From Bdellovibrio sp. (GTDB lineage: Bacteria; Myxococcota; SpSt-1050): a stretch of 11,413 nucleotides of DNA. Made by a program: the position numbers and the translations under genes. Under the pieces are notes generated by a model. The model ran no database searches and was not told the DNA's origin. It saw nothing but the letters and a program-made list of their open reading frames with translations. Below, one piece after another: positions 6,514 to 11,413 of the stretch (position 1 is the first letter of the stretch; each line of letters begins with the position of its first letter). The stretch is from positions 1-11,413 of the forward strand of contig DYEF01000104.1 in assembly GCA_020725805.1 (NCBI GenBank). The letters run 5' to 3'.

Positions 6514-9500
6514 TTATGGTTCTATGTTTATAATTTTCAGACCAAAAGTATCGTCTCCAACATACAACATATTACCACTGATATCAGCAGCCCATGCCCA
6601 ACCAACGTTTTTGTAATCCACAAGCACAAAGGGTTTGGATTTATCGCTGATATCCATCAACTTTATTCCCTGATTGCCATCCGGCAATATAAGATATCTT
6701 CCATAGACCTTCAGGTCCCTGACTGCACCACCCTGAGACGGGTCATAGTCAAGTATCTTTTTAGGAGTCAATGGCTTGGAAATATCAACAATAGTCACTC
6801 CATAGGTATCTCTTGCCAGATATGCATAATTTCCATACACTATTACATTCATAGTCGTTAAAAGTCCGGTAATACTTCCATTCTCAACAGGATTATATGG
6901 GTCGATTACATCCACAATCCTGAATGAGCTGAAATCTGCAAGATATAGATAATGTCCGGATACATAAACCCCTTTTGCTGCATTATTTGTGTTAATAGTT
7001 TTTATTACAACCGGTGCTGATATATTGGAGATATCCATCACTTTATAACCCTGATAATTATTTGCCAGATACATATAATTACCCGAAACAGCAATTCCCA
7101 AGACAGAATCAGCTGTATTAACAGAGCCTTTTAAGACAGGACTCGTTATATTGGATATATCATAAATCTGGACACTGTTACCGGTGGCTACAAACAGATA
7201 ATTGTTTATTAAAGAAAAATCACTTATAAAATCACTCGTGGAGATCGAACCAACGGTAGCCGGAGCAGCCGGATTTTTTACATCAACAATATATAACTTC
7301 TTCTGATTACTGCCAGATATATATGCATAATGGTCCGAGATGACAATTCTGTTTGTATTCCCAAGAGCCGACACACCCTGAAGAGTAGGTGTTGTCGGAG
7401 TAGCTACCTCGAGAATTACAATACCCTTGCTACTACCCGCAATATATGCATAATTTCCTCTTACTGATACTTTGGCTGCTCCAATATCCTCCGGATAGTA
7501 TCCTACAATATTCGGATTTGACTGGTTAGATATATCAAAGACAACAAGCCCCTTATTACTGGCTGCTACATACATATATCCGCCATAGACATCAATCCCC
7601 AGCGCCCACCAGTCAGATTTATAGGTTGCAACTATACTACCGTCTGTAATATTGATTATATAAACCCCGCCGTAATATGATGCAACGTATGCATAATCAC
7701 CAACCACATCAATATCCCTTGCTTCTCCGTTGACAGGAACCAGTCTTTCGATTAGGGGGTTTGCAGGATTTGAAACATTAAGTACAACTAAACCGCTTCC
7801 GTACCCGCCATTAGCAACATAGGCATAGTTGCCTCTTACCTTAATTTTATAGGCATAATTAGGCGTCTGTTTTGAACCAACTAAAACCGGATTTTTGGGA
7901 TCTGAGATATCTACAATAACTATACCCTTATCATTATTTGCTATATAGGCATACCTGCCACTCACATATATCCCTCTCGCAATTCCGCCTGTACTCAATG
8001 TACTTACAATTTCCGGAGTTTCCAATTTTCTTATATCAAATATTTTAATACCCTCATTTCCGGCGGCTGCAAATAAATATTCTCCTTTTACATATACATC
8101 ATTACAAACGAATTGAGGAACAGATGATGAAATAAGAGACGGCTTATAGGGATCCGAAATATCATAAACAGAAAAACCAGTATTCCCGTTTGCAATAAAA
8201 GCATAATGCCCTTCTATAAAAATATCCTGTGCATCTCCACCTGTGGTCTGAAGAGCAACAGGTTCAGGAGTTATGGGATTCGGCAAGACATACTGAGCAG
8301 TAGGTTTTAGTGACTCGTGAGGACCGTTCACCTCAGTCTTGTCATAGGCAGATACGGTTACATAGAATGTTGCACCATTTACCAGTGAAGAGAGCCCGAA
8401 ATCCAGTCTGTTACCCACATCGATAGGCGAAGGACCCTCTGTTGCAAAAGTACCGTTCAGTGAATCAGGTGATACTCCGTAATACAGTTTATATCCCTTT
8501 ACATCGCTACTCGTACTTGCCTCCCACCTTATCAGTGCCCTCGTATTGCCCTCTATGACATTGATATTCTGCGGTGGTTCGGGGTATGTGGAGTCCTCAA
8601 CTATCTCCACATAATCCTCGGACGAAACATTACCTGCACCGTCAATCGCCCTTACCCCGAGTCTGTTTACCTTATCCTGAGCAAGGGTAAAAACCCTGTC
8701 ATTTGTATTAGCCGCAAATTTGCAATCATACCAGTCATTGAAGTAATCTTTACATTGATATTTATAACCAGAAGAAGGAGCAGGGTCAGAAGAGAGCACA
8801 CTCAGACTCAGGACATAGGTACCGGAATCGACAATCTGTGAGCTATTTGCGATACGGGGAGCAGAAGGTGCAGCCGAATCAAGGAAGATAGTATCCTGAA
8901 CAATATCCGAGTTGTTCCCTGCCTTATCCCTGAAAACAGCCTTGACAGTCTTCTGCCCGTCACCCGGCGGCAACAGACAGGTATAGGTATTTGAGTAGAC
9001 AAGCCATGGCTCGCTGTCCAGAATACCATCACAGGCAACCTTCATCTCATAGACATCGCCGGTGACATCCATATATACATTTGCTGATAGTGAATTTGTA
9101 AAATCTGCACCGCCGTTTATCAGTATCTGTTTTACAGACGGCGCTATTGTATCAAGGATAATACTATCCATAGTTACAGCACTCTCATTTCCGGCATAAT
9201 CTCTTGCTTTCATAAAAACCTGCTTGTTCCCGTCACCCTTACTCAGTGTCCAGTCATATTCAGCGGTAAGAGGAAGCCAAGAAGTGCTATCTTTGAAATC
9301 ACCGGTATTACTTATCATTATATAGATGTCACCCTTGTAATTATCAAAGACGTTTACCCCTGTCAGCATCACATCCCTTGAAGTTGTATATTCCTCCCCG
9401 TTATTTATCACAAAGAAGAGATTCTTCGGAGGGTCGTTATCCATCTCTATCTTATCAAAGACTTTCTTACTTACATTACCGGCATCATCGGCAAAGCAGA

Positions 9501-11413
9501 CGAAGACAGGTTTTTCCCCGCTTCCCAAACCTATTCCAAAACTGTCGATTACAGCTGTATTGTTTGAAAAACTTATTGGCATATAATTTGCTGTATCACA
9601 GTCAAGGTTCGGTTCTGTAGAAATAGAAACCTTACTAGCATATTCTGCAGCGAGCGTAAGTTTCACATTCGGCTTGTAGGTCAGATCGTTGTCTTCAACA
9701 TCAAGTCCCGATGAAACATCATTGATATAACCGGTTATAGTTACAGACGGATTTAAAGGTCCGATTCTGTCAAATACGATTGTCTTTGCAACTGTTGTTT
9801 TATTCCCTGCCTTATCCATAAAATCCACGATTATCTGCCTTGTAACTTCCCCACTGGGAGGCGGTTCATTTATCAGGTAGTCCAGCAGTTCAACCTGCAT
9901 ACTCGTAACAAAGGGTCTCCATTTATTAATCTGCTGCGGGTTACAGGGATCCAATATATCTCCCCTTACACATATCATATCTGCCTGTTCAGCATTCATA
10001 CGGACATTTACAGACTTATTGTTGGTAATATTCTTTTCAAAATGTACTACGGCATTAGAAGGTGCTACAGTATCAAGGCTAATTCTGGCAAAGACCAGAC
10101 TGCTCTCATTACCTGCACCATCTCTTGCTTTCATAAATACAAATTTTTCCCCGTCGCCATCAGAGAGTCGCCAGTCGTAAGGAAGAATCAGGGGCATCAA
10201 GAGCCAATCCGTCGTATTGCAACCTGTGTCGCCAAAATCTTCGCAATTACTGAATTTCACATACCTCTCGGAATAATCATCACTAAGCCTTATCATATCA
10301 ATCTTGACGTTGAGCGAATTGGTATACTGACTCTGATTGTTGAGGACAAAGGAGAGTCCGGCCGGAGCCTGTGTATCAAGATAGATAGAAGCAGATTTAG
10401 CAATAGTAGTATAATTTCCTGCCTCATCGGAGAAGCAGACATTTATCTTCTTGAGACCGCTGCTACCATCCAGCCTGAATGAATCTACTACATATCTGTT
10501 GTTTACAAATTCAGCTTTATCATAAATGGCGGTTGAACAGTCGAGCAGCTGAGATGAAACAGATATCCTGCTTGCACCCTCTGCCTCAAGTTCTATCGAG
10601 ACATCTGCTGTGTATGTCAGGTTAGTATCGTCAATATCATTCCCAAAAAGATCCTTCTTCTTCCCTTTTATTACAACCGCTGTATTCGAAGGAGGAGTTG
10701 TATCCAGTTCGATAGTTGCCTCCTTCTCTTCACTCTGATTACCTGCCATATCCCTTACAAGTGCCTTAACTGTCTTCACCCCGTCTCCCGAAGAAAGATT
10801 ACAGACATAAGTGCCGGTAAATGGAATCCAATCTGTATAATTTACTCCGTCACAGGATATCTTCATCTGATAGGCATCGGATGCCGATATGCTGATATTC
10901 ACATTTGCAGATTTCGTATATTTGCTGCCACCTGATACTTCAAAACTGTTGATTGATGGCGGCTGCGTATCAACGGTAATTGAATCGAACACAAGATCGC
11001 TCTTGTTCCCGAGTATATCACTGAAAACTGCATAAAGGGTCTTTACCCCATCACCTCCGGACAGAGTAAACGGTATCTTCATTTCATTCTCCGCATCCGG
11101 GATAAACTCTTTCCAGTCACCCTCCTCAAACTGTGTATCTTCTCTTAGTGCATAATATACCGCCCCTTTTACCTTCAGGGAAACCAATACATCATTTTTT
11201 GTCGAAAAATCATCGCCTTTATTGATTGAAATCAGAGGGCTCGACGGGGTCTGAGTATAGAGAATAACCCTGTCCTGCAGCGGAGAATCTGTATAATTCC
11301 CGACCTCGTCATAGAATCTCGCATATACTACCTTCTCCCCTTCTCCCTCACTTAAAACCCACGGGATTATCCCGTTCACACTTACATCTATCTCTGCTGA
11401 ATTCTCAAAATTC
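6514..11413 (-). CDS. Large secreted/surface repeat protein: tandem Ig-like domains, FN3 domain and 14 LVIVD propeller repeats (5'-truncated by window edge)
   Basis: The frame stays open through base 11413, so the gene starts outside the window. The GTG at 11377-11379 is an internal codon: the eleven codons before it (FENSAEIDVS region) continue an Ig-like domain and no ribosome binding site is present. More than 1,630 residues are visible. They comprise one partial and nine full Ig-like domains, each with an (R/S/M)D-x-(A/V/L)-GN motif near the end and most with a (D)T-x-(A/P)PS linker (8581-11413). Then come one fibronectin type III domain (8287-8580) and 14 LVIVD repeats of about 42 residues (6517-8259), each with Y-(A/L/M)-Y-(I/V/L)-A and V-x-D-I-S type signatures. 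LVIVD repeats form beta-propeller blades in extracytoplasmic bacterial proteins. The protein ends directly after the last blade (INIEP) with no membrane anchor or sorting tail, so any anchor or signal peptide must be at the unseen N terminus. Adhesion or binding is likely; no enzyme motif is seen. Confidence 0.93.
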   Translation of the reverse strand, partial: NFENSAEIDVSVNGIIPWVLSEGEGEKVVYARFYDEVGNYTDSPLQDRVILYTQTPSSPLISINKGDDFSTKNDVLVSLKVKGAVYYALREDTQFEEGDWKEFIPDAENEMKIPFTLSGGDGVKTLYAVFSDILGNKSDLVFDSITVDTQPPSINSFEVSGGSKYTKSANVNISISASDAYQMKISCDGVNYTDWIPFTGTYVCNLSSGDGVKTVKALVRDMAGNQSEEKEATIELDTTPPSNTAVVIKGKKKDLFGNDIDDTNLTYTADVSIELEAEGASRISVSSQLLDCSTAIYDKAEFVNNRYVVDSFRLDGSSGLKKINVCFSDEAGNYTTIAKSASIYLDTQAPAGLSFVLNNQSQYTNSLNVKIDMIRLSDDYSERYVKFSNCEDFGDTGCNTTDWLLMPLILPYDWRLSDGDGEKFVFMKARDGAGNESSLVFARISLDTVAPSNAVVHFEKNITNNKSVNVRMNAEQADMICVRGDILDPCNPQQINKWRPFVTSMQVELLDYLINEPPPSGEVTRQIIVDFMDKAGNKTTVAKTIVFDRIGPLNPSVTITGYINDVSSGLDVEDNDLTYKPNVKLTLAAEYASKVSISTEPNLDCDTANYMPISFSNNTAVIDSFGIGLGSGEKPVFVCFADDAGNVSKKVFDKIEMDNDPPKNLFFVINNGEEYTTSRDVMLTGVNVFDNYKGDIYIMISNTGDFKDSTSWLPLTAEYDWTLSKGDGNKQVFMKARDYAGNESAVTMDSIILDTIAPSVKQILINGGADFTNSLSANVYMDVTGDVYEMKVACDGILDSEPWLVYSNTYTCLLPPGDGQKTVKAVFRDKAGNNSDIVQDTIFLDSAAPSAPRIANSSQIVDSGTYVLSLSVLSSDPAPSSGYKYQCKDYFNDWYDCKFAANTNDRVFTLAQDKVNRLGVRAIDGAGNVSSEDYVEIVEDSTYPEPPQNINVIEGNTRALIRWEASTSSDVKGYKLYYGVSPDSLNGTFATEGPSPIDVGNRLDFGLSSLVNGATFYVTVSAYDKTEVNGPHESLKPTAQYVLPNPITPEPVALQTTGGDAQDIFIEGHYAFIANGNTGFSVYDISDPYKPSLISSSVPQFVCNDVYVKGEYLFAAAGNEGIKIFDIRKLETPEIVSTLSTGGIARGIYVSGRYAYIANNDKGIVIVDISDPKNPVLVGSKQTPNYAYKIKVRGNYAYVANGGYGSGLVVLNVSNPANPLIERLVPVNGEARDIDVVGDYAYVASYYGGVYIINITDGSIVATYKSDWWALGIDVYGGYMYVAASNKGLVVFDISNQSNPNIVGYYPEDIGAAKVSVRGNYAYIAGSSKGIVILEVATPTTPTLQGVSALGNTNRIVISDHYAYISGSNQKKLYIVDVKNPAAPATVGSISTSDFISDFSLINNYLFVATGNSVQIYDISNITSPVLKGSVNTADSVLGIAVSGNYMYLANNYQGYKVMDISNISAPVVIKTINTNNAAKGVYVSGHYLYLADFSSFRIVDVIDPYNPVENGSITGLLTTMNVIVYGNYAYLARDTYGVTIVDISKPLTPKKILDYDPSQGGAVRDLKVYGRYLILPDGNQGIKLMDISDKSKPFVLVDYKNVGWAWAADISGNMLYVGDDTFGLKIINIEP
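6517..8259 (-). repeat. 14 tandem LVIVD repeats (two predicted seven-bladed propellers)
   Basis: Repeats start, in protein order, near bases 8259, 8121, 7992, 7866, 7737, 7617, 7491, 7368, 7239, 7116, 6990, 6867, 6741 and 6609. Each has a strand of the type (D/G)-I-x-V-x-G-x-Y-A-Y-(I/V)-A, then G-(I/V)-x-(I/V)-x-D-(I/V)-S, then a loop with N/D-P-x-x-P. The fifth repeat lacks the Pro loop and is shorter; the second and eighth are also divergent. Fourteen blades of about 42 residues fit two seven-bladed propellers or an unusual single closed array; the sequence alone does not decide. There is one cysteine in the whole propeller region, against many in the Ig-like part. Confidence 0.82.
8287..8580 (-). 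other. Fibronectin type III domain linking Ig-like array and propeller
   Basis: This segment of the large protein reads EPPQNINVIEG at its start, then ALIRWEAS, VKGYKLYYGVSPDSL, and LVNGATFYVTVSAYD. These are the A-, B-, C- and F/G-strand signatures of a fibronectin type III domain (Pro-rich start, core Trp, KGYKxYY, TFYVTVSAYD). It has no cysteine. It separates the Ig-like array from the propeller and probably acts as a spacer. Confidence 0.8.
8581..11413 (-). repeat. Tandem bacterial Ig-like domain array with a three-domain super-repeat
   Basis: Domain limits on DNA, in protein order, are about: partial 11239-11413, D1 10954-11238, D2 10687-10953, D3 10360-10686, D4 10057-10359, D5 9754-10056, D6 9424-9753, D7 9136-9423, D8 8863-9135 and D9 8581-8862. 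Most end in GDG-x-K-x-(V/L)-x-A-x-x-x-D-x-AGN and a DT-x-(P/A)PS linker. Similarity is not uniform. D3 pairs with D6 (LTY, LDC-x-TA, VDSF/IDSF, VCFxDxAGN), D4 pairs with D7 (YDWxLSxGDG, FMKARDxAGNES), and D2 pairs with D8 (MKxxCDG, TYxC, GDGxKTVKA). This indicates duplication of a block of three domains. D5, the expected third partner of D2 and D8, is more divergent. Confidence 0.8.

Noticed and set aside
10042-10482. Plus-strand open frame of 146 codons opposite the Ig-like array
   Set aside because: It lies antisense to clear repeat domains and its translation shows no family features.
11377-11379. GTG as the start codon of the large repeat protein
   Set aside because: The same frame stays open to base 11413, the residues upstream continue the Ig-like domain pattern, and no ribosome binding site precedes the GTG. 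The gene is truncated by the window, not started here.

Overview
The window looks like an ordinary chromosomal segment of a Gram-negative-type bacterium with moderate to slightly low GC. The dGTPase-like protein, the rpsO-pnp pair and the secreted proteins (tandem Ig-like domains, LVIVD propeller, Asp/Thr-rich tail ending Gly-Cys-Ser-Cys) are reminiscent of the former Deltaproteobacteria, including Myxococcota-like lineages. That placement rests on family resemblance only and is uncertain. I see no phage, IS, plasmid, CRISPR or RNA-gene signature.

Layout. Bases 1-269 are intergenic. They hold a strong plus-strand intrinsic terminator (173-198) nested inside a perfect 12-bp inverted repeat. 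A plus-strand gene follows for an HD-domain dGTPase-like triphosphohydrolase (dgt, 270-1322). Everything else is on the minus strand. Reading in the direction of transcription from the right edge, there is first a very large, left-complete but right-truncated secreted repeat protein (stop at 6514, open through base 11413). A 287-bp gap with a near-consensus promoter comes next, then rpsO (6226 to 5957), pnp (5865 to 3766), a phosphodiester glycosidase (NAGPA/DUF2233) protein (3769 to 2255) and an alpha/beta hydrolase (2237 to 1290). The hydrolase gene converges on dgt and overlaps it tail to tail by 33 bp.

How the genes work together. rpsO and pnp are the classic ribosome/RNA-decay pair. The glycosidase start overlaps the pnp stop (ATGA), and the hydrolase start lies 17 nt after the glycosidase stop. 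A single rpsO-pnp-glycosidase-hydrolase transcript from the promoter at 6257-6285 is therefore the simplest reading. The secreted glycosidase and the hydrolase have no obvious functional tie to RNA decay. The large repeat protein is probably a separate transcription unit: at least nine Ig-like domains (plus a partial one at the edge), one fibronectin type III domain, then 14 LVIVD propeller repeats, consistent with a long surface or secreted protein.

The most interesting structure lies in the repeat protein, which has a three-domain super-repeat with conserved cysteine pairs and 14 (2 x 7) propeller blades, and in the acidic GCSC-ended tail of the glycosidase. I found no convincing evidence of a new multi-gene defence, mobile or biosynthetic system.
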